The translations under genes were made by a program, and so were the position numbers. This document shows, in pieces, positions 25,070-33,963 of a DNA stretch of 64,000 nucleotides. The stretch covers positions 372,001 to 436,000 of the forward strand of contig NZ_JAFCJI010000001.1 of assembly GCF_018131105.1 (NCBI RefSeq). The letters are read 5' to 3'. Position 1 is the first letter of the stretch, and each line of letters starts with the position of its first letter. The notes beneath the pieces were generated by a model, which worked only from the letters and a program-made list of their open reading frames with translations, did no database searches and was not told where the DNA came from. This stretch comes from Bradyrhizobium manausense. GTDB taxonomy: Bacteria; Pseudomonadota; Alphaproteobacteria; Rhizobiales; Xanthobacteraceae.

Positions 25070-25963
25070 ATGACGAAGCTGTCGGTTGTGGTGGAGAATG
25101 CTGATCTCCTCGGCGAGGCGCCCTGCTGGCGCGCACTGGACCAGCGCCTCTATTGGGTCGACGCGTTTGCGCCGGCTATTCGACGCCTTGATCCTGGCTC
25201 CGGAGTCGTAACGAGTGTCAGCCTCCCGGTCGAGATTGGATCTTTCGTCTTCGCGGAGGACGGAGGGGTTGTTGCGGGCTTGCGCACCGGCTTTCACCGG
25301 ATTGCTTTGGAAACCGGCGCTATCGAGCTGATTGCCAATCCGCTTCCTCCAGATCCGCGGCTTATGCTCAATGACGGGAAGTGCGACCAGCGCGGTCGAT
25401 ATTGGTGTGCGAGTGTGCATTCCGACTTCATCGGTCGGCAGGCAGAGTTATTTCGCCTGGATCCCGATCTTTCCGTGCACAGGATCGACGGGGGATTCAT
25501 CATCGGTAACGGCATCGCGTTCTCGCCGGATGGTCAGCGAATGTATTTTGCGGATAGCCGAGATGAAATCGTCTGGGTCTACGATTTCGACGTTGACACT
25601 GGCTCCGTTTCGAACCGCAGGGTTTTTTTCTCCACGGCCGGGATCGAAGGGCGCGTCGATGGCGCTACTTGCGATACAGAAGGAAATTACTGGTGCGCGC
25701 TTGTCCATGGCGGAGCCATCGCGTGCATCTCGCCGAGCGGGCGCATGGTCGAACGCATTGCCGTTCCGGCCCGCCACCCCACGATGGTCGCGTTCGGGGG
25801 CCCAGAGCTCAAAGATCTCTACGTCACCAGCGCGACGGCACTCCTGAGACCGGAAGAAAGAGACAACTTTCCGGACGCCGGTAAGCTACTCCGCATTGAA
25901 GGACTGGGCGCTCGCGGTCTGCCGGAGCCGCTCTTCGGCGCACGCTCGTCAAACATGGGATGA
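25070..25963 (+). CDS. SMP-30/gluconolactonase-family lactonase
   Basis: 297-residue six-bladed beta-propeller hydrolase that opens sugar lactones with a divalent metal. Motifs: LGEAPCWRALDQRLYWVDAF (metal Glu in GE), LNDGKCDQRGRYWCASVH (N and D ligands), GNGIAFSPDGQRMYFADS (the metal-binding Asp region), and GRVDGATCDTEGNYWCALVHGG. ATG 25070 is chosen; the frame is open to 24983 without homology. It is the first gene after the IclR palindromes and precedes an SDR and a metallohydrolase, so sugar oxidation to a lactone followed by hydrolysis is likely. Confidence 0.9.
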   Translation: MTKLSVVVENADLLGEAPCWRALDQRLYWVDAFAPAIRRLDPGSGVVTSVSLPVEIGSFVFAEDGGVVAGLRTGFHRIALETGAIELIANPLPPDPRLMLNDGKCDQRGRYWCASVHSDFIGRQAELFRLDPDLSVHRIDGGFIIGNGIAFSPDGQRMYFADSRDEIVWVYDFDVDTGSVSNRRVFFSTAGIEGRVDGATCDTEGNYWCALVHGGAIACISPSGRMVERIAVPARHPTMVAFGGPELKDLYVTSATALLRPEERDNFPDAGKLLRIEGLGARGLPEPLFGARSSNMG

Positions 25964-25973
25964 GACCTTGGCG

Positions 25974-26651
25974 ATGAGATCAGCAGTACTTGTAACCGGA
26001 TGCGATAGCGGTATTGGCAAGGAATTTGCGCTGCAATATGCAGCTGAGGGTCGATCGGTTGTCGCGACCTTTCGCGACCTCGCCAACTCGGAAGGGTTCC
26101 CTGAAGGTATTCGCTGTTACCTTCTCGACGTTACCGAACCGTCTCACTTCGTGGCTCTCAAGGAGGAGATCGGCGATTTGCCGATCGATGTCCTGCTGTC
26201 CAATGCTGGCGTCGGTCTCGATATTCGCAAGCTGGGGGACCTGGACTTTTCTTATGTTCATAGGATGTTCGAGGTGAATACCGCCGGGCCGCTACGACTG
26301 GTCGAGACGTTCGTCGAGAACGTCGCCGCCAGCCGGCAGCGCCGGATCGTATCAATCACCAGCCGCATGGGATCAATCTCGCTCAACCTTTCCGGCGGTC
26401 ACTACGGTTATCGCGCCAGCAAGGCTGGCCTCAACGCGATCATGCGCAGCTTGGCAATCGACCTCTTTCCGCGAGGAATTACGGTCGCCTCAATCCATCC
26501 GGGTTGGGTGGATACCGCGGGGGGCGGTGCGGATGGAGGGGCGATAGCGGTGGGCGATAGCGTCGCGGCGATGCGTCGAACCATTGCGGGGCTCGGCAAT
26601 CACGAGACCGGACAGATTTTCGACTACAGGGGCACACCGATCCCATGCTGA
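25974..26651 (+). CDS. Short-chain dehydrogenase/reductase (SDR)
   Basis: 225-residue oxidoreductase. VLVTGCDSGIGKEFALQYA is the nucleotide-binding TGxxxGIG, LLSNAGVGLDIR the NAG motif, ITSRMGSI carries the catalytic Ser and YGYRASKAGLNAIM the YxxxK pair, then HPGWVDT. It resembles small C-factor-like SDRs. It lies ten bases after the lactonase and overlaps the metallohydrolase by seven bases. Likely role: sugar or sugar-acid dehydrogenase of this pathway. Confidence 0.87.
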   Translation: MRSAVLVTGCDSGIGKEFALQYAAEGRSVVATFRDLANSEGFPEGIRCYLLDVTEPSHFVALKEEIGDLPIDVLLSNAGVGLDIRKLGDLDFSYVHRMFEVNTAGPLRLVETFVENVAASRQRRIVSITSRMGSISLNLSGGHYGYRASKAGLNAIMRSLAIDLFPRGITVASIHPGWVDTAGGGADGGAIAVGDSVAAMRRTIAGLGNHETGQIFDYRGTPIPC

Positions 26652-27832
26652 CGCAATCCGGCCACTACGATCTTCTTCTCCTCGGGGGGCACGTCGTAGA
26701 TCCGCGGAACGGCATTGATGGCCGACGCGATATTGCAATCCAGGGAGGGCGAATCGTTGCCGTCGGCGAGAACCTGCAGCGTAGTCACGCGACGGAGGTG
26801 CTGGATGTCAGCAAGCTCATTGTCGCGCCCGGGTTGATCGATATCCACACGCACATCTATCACAAGGCAACGTTCTATGGCGTTGATCCGGATCTGATCG
26901 CGGCGCGATCGGTAGTTGCCACGATGGTCGACGCCGGCAGCGCCGGCGCCGGTAATTTCGCCGGCTTGCGTGACTTCATCTTCGCTCGCTCGCCGTTCCG
27001 ATTGCTTGCTTATCTCAATATCTCGTATCCGGGCATTTTTGCATTTGATCGTGATTTCGTAGTGGGAGAGGCTGCTATCCGCGAGCTCCTGTCGATCGAT
27101 CGCTGTGTCGAGGTCGCAGCCGAAAACCGCGACGTCATCGTTGGCGTGAAGGTCAGGTTGGGGAGCAACACATCTGGCTCAGTCGGGCTTGAGGCACTCG
27201 ATCGCGCCGTAAGCGCGGCTGAAAGACTTTCCCTGCCTGTGATGTCGCATATCGGACGTCCCCCTCCCAGCTATGCCGAGCTTCTGGCAAGATTGCGCCG
27301 GGGCGATATTCTTACCCATTGCTATCGACCTCAGCCGAATGCTCCGGTTGACGATCAGGGCCGGATTCTCGACGCTCTCCTGGAGGCACGAGAGCGGGGG
27401 GTGCTATTCGACATCGGCCACGGCATGGGTGCATTCGGGTTCAGAAGCGCCGAGCAGGCGCTCGCTGCAGGATTTGCTCCCGACATCATTTCCAGCGACG
27501 TGCATTCAATGTCGGTCAATGGGCCCGCGTATGATCTGCTGCATGCAATGAGCAAGCTCCTTTCATGTGGGCTCGCGGCCAAGGACGTCGTGAGCATGGC
27601 AACCGATGCTCCCGCTCGTGCGCTGGGCCGCGCGGATCTCGGGCATCTTTCCGTGGGCGCCTTGGCCGACATCAGCCTTATCGAGCCAATGGAAGCCAGC
27701 TATCCGTTTGTCGATGTGACTGGCGCAGAGCGAAAAGGAAAAGTGCTGCTGCGCCCGCATGGATTGCTTTTATCCGGCCGGTTCATGCCGGCCCCGGCGC
27801 GTCAGTGGGAGGCGGAATACTATCGGCAATAG
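26645..27832 (+). CDS. Amidohydrolase/deacetylase-family metallohydrolase (dihydroorotase-like)
   Basis: 395-residue amidohydrolase with a beta-sandwich plus TIM barrel. APGLIDIHTHIYHK holds the HxH metal pair, VGVKVRLG the lysine that would be carbamylated, VMSHIGRPP and LTHCYRP two metal histidines, and SSDVHSMS the catalytic Asp. The family includes enzymes annotated as dihydroorotase-like or as amido/ester hydrolases with N-acyl substrates. It ends the first IclR-controlled unit; its stop is one base before the second operator pair begins. Confidence 0.83.
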   Translation: MLTQSGHYDLLLLGGHVVDPRNGIDGRRDIAIQGGRIVAVGENLQRSHATEVLDVSKLIVAPGLIDIHTHIYHKATFYGVDPDLIAARSVVATMVDAGSAGAGNFAGLRDFIFARSPFRLLAYLNISYPGIFAFDRDFVVGEAAIRELLSIDRCVEVAAENRDVIVGVKVRLGSNTSGSVGLEALDRAVSAAERLSLPVMSHIGRPPPSYAELLARLRRGDILTHCYRPQPNAPVDDQGRILDALLEARERGVLFDIGHGMGAFGFRSAEQALAAGFAPDIISSDVHSMSVNGPAYDLLHAMSKLLSCGLAAKDVVSMATDAPARALGRADLGHLSVGALADISLIEPMEASYPFVDVTGAERKGKVLLRPHGLLLSGRFMPAPARQWEAEYYRQ

Positions 27833-27868
27833 TTTCATTAGATGAAACAAAATCTCATCTAATGAAAT
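27832..27868. promoter_or_regulatory. Tandem IclR-type palindromes before the aldolase/ABC operon
   Basis: GTTTCATTAGATGAAAC at 27832-27848 and ATCTCATCTAATGAAAT at 27852-27868, both 17-base near-palindromes with centres 20 bases apart. The element repeats the architecture at 24639-24675. It begins at the last base of the upstream stop codon and lies 100 bases before the aldolase start. Confidence 0.72.
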
Positions 27869-27967
27869 AGCTGTTGTGCGTCTTGGGATTTCAGCTATCC
27901 TTCACGGCAAAGATGCCAATCCGCCAGCAGTCGATCGCCCGCGGCGGGTCAGTGGAGGAAACGAGCG

Positions 27968-28777
27968 ATGCGCTCCTTGACCGAGGTGCAGAATAATCCA
28001 TTTCGCGATGCGATTTCGGCGAGCCGCCCGCTCATCGGTGTCTGGTCGATGCTCAATTCGACCAATGCGGTTGAAGGCCTTGCTTGGTCGGGCTTCGACT
28101 GGCTGCTCATCGACGGGGAGCACTCCCCCGTTACGTTAGCGGACGCCATGTCTCACTTGCGCACTTTGGCGGCAACGCCGACAATTCCGATTGTGCGGCT
28201 GGCCTGGAACGATCCGGTCCTGCTCAAGCAATACCTCGATGCCGGTGCCACGACGCTTATGTTGCCTTACGTGCAGGATCAACATGAGGCGGCAAGTGCC
28301 GTTCGCGCAATGCGTTACCCTCCAAATGGCCGACGCGGCGTCGCTGCCATGCATCGAGCCAGTCGGTATGGGCGGGTTCGCGACTACCTCCAGCGTGCAG
28401 ACCAAGAGCTATTCCTGATCGTTCAGATTGAAACGCTGGACGCGCTATCTCAACTCGATGCGATCCTCGCCGTTGACGGTGTGGACGCGGTATTCTTTGG
28501 TCCTGGGGATCTCGCAGCAAGCATGGGCCTGACGGGACGAGCCGATCATCCCGACGTGACGGCCGCGATCGATGCCGGACTGATCAGGGTACGCCAGACG
28601 ACAAAAGCGGCCGGGGTCCTGGCGCCAAATCCAACGATCGCCGAGCATCATATTCGCGCTGGCTTCGACTTCGTTTCCGTGGCCAACGATTTTGCGCTTC
28701 TCCTCAATGCTGCGGATACAGCGGCCGCGCGCTTCCACTCGTTCGCAGGGGACCGCCTGGCCGTTGCGGCCTCATAA
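27968..28777 (+). CDS. HpcH/HpaI-family class II aldolase (2-keto-3-deoxy sugar acid type)
   Basis: 269-residue metal-dependent pyruvate aldolase. Motifs: DWLLIDGEHSPV (catalytic His), MRYPPNGRRGVAAMHRASRYG, LIVQIETLDAL (metal Glu in QIE) and VFFGPGDLAASMG (metal Asp). Such enzymes cleave 2-keto-3-deoxy sugar acids to pyruvate plus an aldehyde. In the IclR island it would act after the lactonase and a dehydration step; no dehydratase gene is found between 25 and 34 kb, so that step may be encoded elsewhere. Confidence 0.88.
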   Translation: MRSLTEVQNNPFRDAISASRPLIGVWSMLNSTNAVEGLAWSGFDWLLIDGEHSPVTLADAMSHLRTLAATPTIPIVRLAWNDPVLLKQYLDAGATTLMLPYVQDQHEAASAVRAMRYPPNGRRGVAAMHRASRYGRVRDYLQRADQELFLIVQIETLDALSQLDAILAVDGVDAVFFGPGDLAASMGLTGRADHPDVTAAIDAGLIRVRQTTKAAGVLAPNPTIAEHHIRAGFDFVSVANDFALLLNAADTAAARFHSFAGDRLAVAAS

Positions 28778-28788
28778 GGAGAGCGCAT

Positions 28789-29865
28789 ATGGCGACGGTC
28801 GAGTTCAGAAAGCTGGTCAAGCGTTACGGGACGATCGAGGTCGTGCACGGCATTGATCTTGCCGTCGCGGACGGCGAATTCGTAGTTCTTGTCGGCCCTT
28901 CGGGTTGCGGCAAGAGCACCAGCTTGCGCATGCTTGCCGGGCTCGAAGAGATCAGCGGCGGGGAAATCCTCATCAACGGTCGCGTGGTCAACGAGGTGGA
29001 GCCGCGCGATCGTGACATCGCCATGGTGTTTCAAGACTACGCGCTCTATCCGCATTTGTCGGTGTATGAGAACATGGCATTCTCGCTGCAATATCGCGAC
29101 GTGCCCAGGAAGGAAATACGCCAACGGGTCTCCGAAGCCGCCGAGACCCTGGGCTTGACCGAGCTGCTGCAGCGAAAGCCCAAGGAACTTTCCGGCGGGC
29201 AACGACAACGCGTCGCCATGGGAAGAGCGATCGTTCGCAAACCCGAAGTGTTCCTTTTCGACGAACCTCTCTCCAACCTTGACGCCAAACTGCGCGCCTC
29301 CATGCGGGTCGAGATCCGGAAGCTTCACAATCGCCTGGGCGTGACCACGGTGTATGTCACCCATGACCAGGTTGAGGCGATGACCCTGGCGGACCGGGTA
29401 GTAGTCATGAACGGAGGTCACATCGAACAGATTGGAACGCCTGAAGAGGTGTATCATCGTCCACGCAGTCTCTTCGTTGCGAGCTTTATTGGTTCGCCCA
29501 CCATGAACCTCTTGCCTGCAAGGGTCGAGGACACGACCGCGTTTCTTGGTGACGGAAGCGCCCAGATCGATGTCAGGCACCTCAACCGAGTCGTGCGCAA
29601 CGGCCATCGTTTCGGCGTCCGCGCAGAGGATGTTTCGATTGCCGAAGGGCCGCTTCTGGAGGGCTATAGCGAGGTGAAGGCTACCGTCGAGCTGGTCGAA
29701 GCCCTCGGAGCCGACACTCTGGTTCTGACCGGTTTGGCCGGGTCATCCTTTGTTGCCCGCGTGAAGCCGGAGATGAAGCCGAAAGCAGGGGAGGTCATTG
29801 CATTGCGGTTCCGTAACGACAAGACGCATCTTTTCGACGCGCAGACCGGAGAAGCCGTGCGATGA
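28789..29865 (+). CDS. Sugar ABC transporter ATP-binding protein (UgpC/MalK type)
   Basis: 358 residues: an N-terminal nucleotide-binding domain (Walker A GPSGCGKST at 36-44, signature LSGGQRQRVAMGRAI, Walker B VFLFDEPLSNLDAKLR, H-loop YVTHDQ) and the C-terminal OB-fold regulatory domain ending in KTHLFDAQTG. It is the only intact CUT1-type ATPase in the window, while three CUT1 permease pairs are present, so it is a candidate shared energiser for the importers at 8 and 20 kb. It overlaps the oxidoreductase start by four bases. Confidence 0.92.
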   Translation: MATVEFRKLVKRYGTIEVVHGIDLAVADGEFVVLVGPSGCGKSTSLRMLAGLEEISGGEILINGRVVNEVEPRDRDIAMVFQDYALYPHLSVYENMAFSLQYRDVPRKEIRQRVSEAAETLGLTELLQRKPKELSGGQRQRVAMGRAIVRKPEVFLFDEPLSNLDAKLRASMRVEIRKLHNRLGVTTVYVTHDQVEAMTLADRVVVMNGGHIEQIGTPEEVYHRPRSLFVASFIGSPTMNLLPARVEDTTAFLGDGSAQIDVRHLNRVVRNGHRFGVRAEDVSIAEGPLLEGYSEVKATVELVEALGADTLVLTGLAGSSFVARVKPEMKPKAGEVIALRFRNDKTHLFDAQTGEAVR

Positions 29866-30890
29866 CTTCGGGACCGTCACGTGTTGGGCTTGCCGGGTTC
29901 GGCGCTTGGGGCCAAATGCACGCCCGCGCGATCGCCACCATTCCCGATGCAGAGATCGTTTCGGTCTATTGCCATAGCGAAGCCTCTGAGAAGGCCGCCG
30001 AGAATCTCCTGCCCTACGCACGTCGATTCCGCGACTACCAGGAAATGCTTGCCAGCGGCGGGATTGACGTGGTCGACGTCACGGTACCCAATCATGTGCA
30101 TTCGCGCTTCGCAGTTGCCGCTCTGGAGGCAGGCGCGCACGTTTTCCTCGAAAAGCCCCTGGGTCTATCGCTTGCCGAGTGCGACGCAGTCGTGAGCGCA
30201 TCGCGTCGGACGAAGCGGCTCGTTACGCTGAACCATGAGTTGCGTGTGTCCCGACAATGGGGCGCGGTACGCGAAATCGTCGCCAAGGGTGAGTTGGGTC
30301 GTATTCGATACCAGCATTTTTCGCTCTTCCGGCACCAATTTCGGCAAGGGTCGGGGGGGTGGCGCTACGACCCGGCGAAGGTGGGGTCGTGGACCCTTGA
30401 AGAGCTGGTGCACTTCTTCGATCTCGTGCTGTGGTATGCGTCAGAAAACGGCAAGCCCTCCGCCGTTCGCGCATTCGGAAACGGCGGCAGGGACGCCCTG
30501 ACGGACAATTTCTCCGCGATACTGGAGTGGTCAGATGGCTCATTGGCCGTACTCAGCCAATGTCTTGCCGGCTTCGAGCATCACACCCTGCTGGAGGTCG
30601 CTGGCGACAAGGGCGCTGTACGCACCTGGTGGTCGGGCGCGCTGGACCGAACTTTACATCCCGATTTCTCGTTGAAAGTACAGCGCGCCGGGTGCGAGCC
30701 GGAGATGGTCGAGATTCCGAGATCAGGTGAAGTGTTTGAGCTCGAGGAGAACTTGCGACTTGCCTTCGCCGGCTTTCGGGAAGGACGAGCGCTGCTTCCT
30801 CCCGAGGAGGCCCGCAATTCGATCGAAGTCTGTATTGCCGCGGTCGAAGCGCACAAGACAAACAGTCGAATTGAACTTCAGTCCGTGTAG
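29862..30890 (+). CDS. Gfo/Idh/MocA-family NAD(P)-dependent oxidoreductase
   Basis: 342 residues. Rossmann start RVGLAGFGAWGQMHARAIA (GxGxxG-like), VTVPNHVHSRFAVAALEAG, VFLEKPLGLSLAEC with the EKP lysine, and TLEELVHFFDLVLWYAS in the position of the substrate-side His. It differs clearly from the homologue at 21370. Placed between the ATPase and the binding protein, it probably oxidises the imported sugar and feeds the lactonase. Confidence 0.87.
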   Translation: MTSGPSRVGLAGFGAWGQMHARAIATIPDAEIVSVYCHSEASEKAAENLLPYARRFRDYQEMLASGGIDVVDVTVPNHVHSRFAVAALEAGAHVFLEKPLGLSLAECDAVVSASRRTKRLVTLNHELRVSRQWGAVREIVAKGELGRIRYQHFSLFRHQFRQGSGGWRYDPAKVGSWTLEELVHFFDLVLWYASENGKPSAVRAFGNGGRDALTDNFSAILEWSDGSLAVLSQCLAGFEHHTLLEVAGDKGAVRTWWSGALDRTLHPDFSLKVQRAGCEPEMVEIPRSGEVFELEENLRLAFAGFREGRALLPPEEARNSIEVCIAAVEAHKTNSRIELQSV

Positions 30891-30922
30891 CAAAGATAAT
30901 CTGAAATGAAGCGGAGGGCGTC

Positions 30923-32167
30923 ATGTTGAGGAAACTGGTCACCGGTTTATTGAGCGCTGCGATCGGAATCGCGATGGTCAGTGGGGCGGGAGCGGCAGAG
31001 AAAATCACCGTGCTCACCTGGAACCTGCCGGTGTATGGCGAGAAGATCGACGGCTGGATCAAGGAGTTCAAGCAGAAGCACCCCGATATCGACGTCGAAT
31101 GGATCGACAAAAAGGGCACCGAGTGGCCGACTTTCTACCAGACCCAACTCGCGGCAGGTACGCCGCCGGACGTCGTCAATATCCAGGGAGCGCTTTGGGC
31201 CGAGTATGCGGCGAATGGCCAGCTGCTCGACCTCACCCCCTATCTCCAGAAGGATGCAGACTTCGCGGGTCGCTTCGCCGACGGAGCGCTCGATCTATGG
31301 AAGACCGCCGATGGCAAGACCTGGATGGTCCCCTGGTATTTCAATCGAACCTTGCTGTATCTGAACAAGAAGATGCTGAGCGCGGCCGGCATCGCCGCCG
31401 CGCCGGCCTCGTTTGCAGAACTCATGGCGGATGCCCGGAAGATGACGGGCGAAGGCAAGTCCGGCTTTCTCACCACCAATTTCGATTGGCTCTATTGGCC
31501 GCTGTTCAAGATGAACGGCGTCGACATCCTGAGTGGCGATCTGAGCAAGGCAGCTTTCAACACGCCCGAAGCGCGATCAACACTCGTAGCCCTCGCCGAG
31601 GCAACCAAGTCCGGAGCAATCAACAATATCTCGTGGACGGGACGGTGGGTCGAGCCAAACACCGCCTTCGCCGCAGGCAATGTTGGCATGTATCTGGCTC
31701 CCAATTCCGCACTGTTCTGGGCAGCCAGCAAGGCCGACTGGATCAACGAGAAGAACGTAGATGTCGTGGACCCACCGGGCGACTGGTCGGTGCCCAACCA
31801 CCATGGCTGGGGCGTTTCGAAAGCGAGCAAGCACGCGGATGCCGCCGTTGATCTCATCAAGATCGCGACCTCGGATAAGTGGCAGCGGACCATGGCCGAA
31901 ACGTTCTCTGTGCTGACCCTCAACAAGCGCGTCGACGAGAGTGTGATTGCGTCACTGAAGACTGACGCCCCGCTGAAAGCGAAGGTCCTCGAACTCGCAG
32001 GCTCCAAGTTGGACAAGATCGTCGGCTACCTGAAGACTCCCAAGGAACAGCGCGTGAAAGATGCGTTCTGGTCTTCCGTCCAACCCGCGCTGCTGGGCCA
32101 GGCCGATCCGAACACCGCACTTGGTCAGGCGGAAGGAAAGGTCAACCGCGTCTTGACGAGCCGCTGA
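30923..32167 (+). CDS. Extracellular solute-binding protein of a sugar ABC transporter
   Basis: 414 residues with a Sec signal (LVTGLLSAAIGIAMVSGAGAAE). MalE-like mature part: KITVLTWNLPVYGEKIDGWI, GTPPDVVNIQGALWAEYAANG, WMVPWYFNRTLLYLNKKML, GRWVEPNTAFAAGNVGMYL. It precedes two permeases and follows the ATPase, so this importer is complete. The ligand is probably the sugar or sugar acid degraded by the neighbouring lactonase and aldolase. Confidence 0.9.
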   Translation: MLRKLVTGLLSAAIGIAMVSGAGAAEKITVLTWNLPVYGEKIDGWIKEFKQKHPDIDVEWIDKKGTEWPTFYQTQLAAGTPPDVVNIQGALWAEYAANGQLLDLTPYLQKDADFAGRFADGALDLWKTADGKTWMVPWYFNRTLLYLNKKMLSAAGIAAAPASFAELMADARKMTGEGKSGFLTTNFDWLYWPLFKMNGVDILSGDLSKAAFNTPEARSTLVALAEATKSGAINNISWTGRWVEPNTAFAAGNVGMYLAPNSALFWAASKADWINEKNVDVVDPPGDWSVPNHHGWGVSKASKHADAAVDLIKIATSDKWQRTMAETFSVLTLNKRVDESVIASLKTDAPLKAKVLELAGSKLDKIVGYLKTPKEQRVKDAFWSSVQPALLGQADPNTALGQAEGKVNRVLTSR

Positions 32168-32169
32168 AG

Positions 32170-33141
32170 ATGTCCACGACCGAGTGCTCGGCGGTGTCCC
32201 AGCGTCGCGATGGGAGCGAGAATAGAAAGACACTCTCGTATCTCTTCAAGCGGAAGCAGAGCAGGGAGCTGACATTCATATGGCTGCTCCTGCTGCCGGC
32301 ACTTGCACTCTATTTCTTCTATAGAGCGGTGCCGCTCATCTGGAACCTCGTTCTGTCGTTTTGTTTTTGGGCGCCGGGCAAGCCGCTCGAGTTTGCCGGT
32401 CTCTACCACTATGAAGAGCTGTGGTATTACGACGACGCCTTCTGGACCGCGCTGCAAAACACCGCAATCTTCATGCTGGCCACGCCGATCTCGATCGCAT
32501 TGGCAGTCGGGTTGGCGCTGCTCGTGGATCAGAAGGTCGCGGGGCGTGGTATCTATCGGACGATCATCTTTCTTCCCTATCCGATGATGGTCGTCGCCGT
32601 TGGCATCGTGTGGCGCTGGCTCTACAACGACAGTGTCGGGCTTATCAACTACGTGCTGCGCTCGATCGGGGTCATTGATCGTCCCATTGCGTTTCTTGAA
32701 TCCTATGACTTCGCCATGGCAGCAGTGATCGTCGCCGCCATATGGCAGATCGTGGGGTTTTTTACGATCATCATTCTAACTGGCTTGCAGAATATCCCAG
32801 GTCATCTCTACGAGGCGGCTCGTATTGACGGAGCGCGGGCGCACAATCGATTCTTCCGCATCACTTTGCCGCTTCTGCGTCCTTCGCTCTTCCTTTGCGT
32901 GATCCTCGGCGTCATCGCTTCTTTTACGAGTTTTGATCTGATCTATACGATGACCGGGGGCGGACCGGGGCGGAGGACAGAGCTGCTGATCACCTACATC
33001 TACAAGGCATCCTTCACCCTGAGCAAATTCGATTATGCCGCGGCCATGACCGTCATTATGTTCGTGATATTCATGGTGATTGCATCGCTCGCCAACCGAT
33101 TGGCAGGCGGTGACGCTGGCAAGGTCGATATCGCGGATTGA
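32170..33141 (+). CDS. Sugar ABC transporter permease, MalF type
   Basis: 323 residues, with a longer charged N-terminus (about 35 residues) before the first of six membrane helices. EAA loop LYEAARIDGARAHNRFFRI. It starts three bases after the binding-protein stop and ends at or beside the start of the MalG-type gene. Confidence 0.9.
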   Translation: MSTTECSAVSQRRDGSENRKTLSYLFKRKQSRELTFIWLLLLPALALYFFYRAVPLIWNLVLSFCFWAPGKPLEFAGLYHYEELWYYDDAFWTALQNTAIFMLATPISIALAVGLALLVDQKVAGRGIYRTIIFLPYPMMVVAVGIVWRWLYNDSVGLINYVLRSIGVIDRPIAFLESYDFAMAAVIVAAIWQIVGFFTIIILTGLQNIPGHLYEAARIDGARAHNRFFRITLPLLRPSLFLCVILGVIASFTSFDLIYTMTGGGPGRRTELLITYIYKASFTLSKFDYAAAMTVIMFVIFMVIASLANRLAGGDAGKVDIAD

Positions 33142-33146
33142 TTGAC

Positions 33147-33959
33147 ATGACGATGCGCGCCAGAGTTCTCGTTCATACCGTTTTGATCCTGGTATCGGTC
33201 GTTATGCTCATGCCGATCTACTGGGTGGTGAAGACCAGCGTCTCCGGAGAGAATCTATTCAGCTATCCGCCATCGATTGTGCCACGTGATCCGAACCTCT
33301 TTTATTACGTGGAAGCCTGGTACACGGTGAAATTCGTGCGCCTCTTCACCAACAGTCTTGCCGTTTCTGCGCTGGTGGTGGTCGCCAACCTTGTCTTGAA
33401 TTCCATGGCTGGCTATGCCCTGACGAAGCACTTCCCTGGCAAGGGCCTCGTTGTGGCTTTCCTGCTCGCATCCATGATGATTCCGTTTCACGCGACGATC
33501 ATCCCGGCCTACCTCTTGACATCCGAGCTTGGGTTGCTCGACTCGAAGCTCGGCATTGCCCTTCCGGCATTCAGCCACATTGTTTGCATCTTTCTCTTCA
33601 AGTCGAATTTCGAAGCGATCCCGAAGTCTCTGATCCAGGCTGCGCGGCTTGACGGTCTGTCGGAGTTGCAGATTCTGACGCGGGTCATGCTGCCCCTGTC
33701 GAAGCCGGCGGTTGCGACAAACATCATTCTGTCGTTCGTCTGGTCCTGGAATGACTTCCTGTGGCCGCTTATCGTCGTGCGTAGTCCGGACCAACAGACG
33801 ATGCCGCTCGGCCTGGTCTCCTTCCTCGCGTCGTTCGAGGACACGACGGGCTCGCTGTATGCCTTCTGTGTCCTTGTCGCATTGCCGAGCATGCTGGTGT
33901 TTCTTCTTGCCCAGAAAGATTTCATTCGCGGCCTGACTTCCGGCGCGACCAAGGGTTAG
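33147..33959 (+). CDS. Sugar ABC transporter permease, MalG type
   Basis: 270 residues, six membrane helices, EAA loop SLIQAARLDGLSELQILTRV (the EAA Glu is Gln here), C-terminus KDFIRGLTSGATKG. A TTG at 33138 overlaps the preceding stop and is an alternative start, but ATG 33147 gives the usual short N-terminus. It is followed after four bases by the small membrane protein gene. Confidence 0.88.
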   Translation: MTMRARVLVHTVLILVSVVMLMPIYWVVKTSVSGENLFSYPPSIVPRDPNLFYYVEAWYTVKFVRLFTNSLAVSALVVVANLVLNSMAGYALTKHFPGKGLVVAFLLASMMIPFHATIIPAYLLTSELGLLDSKLGIALPAFSHIVCIFLFKSNFEAIPKSLIQAARLDGLSELQILTRVMLPLSKPAVATNIILSFVWSWNDFLWPLIVVRSPDQQTMPLGLVSFLASFEDTTGSLYAFCVLVALPSMLVFLLAQKDFIRGLTSGATKG

Positions 33960-33963
33960 GCCG

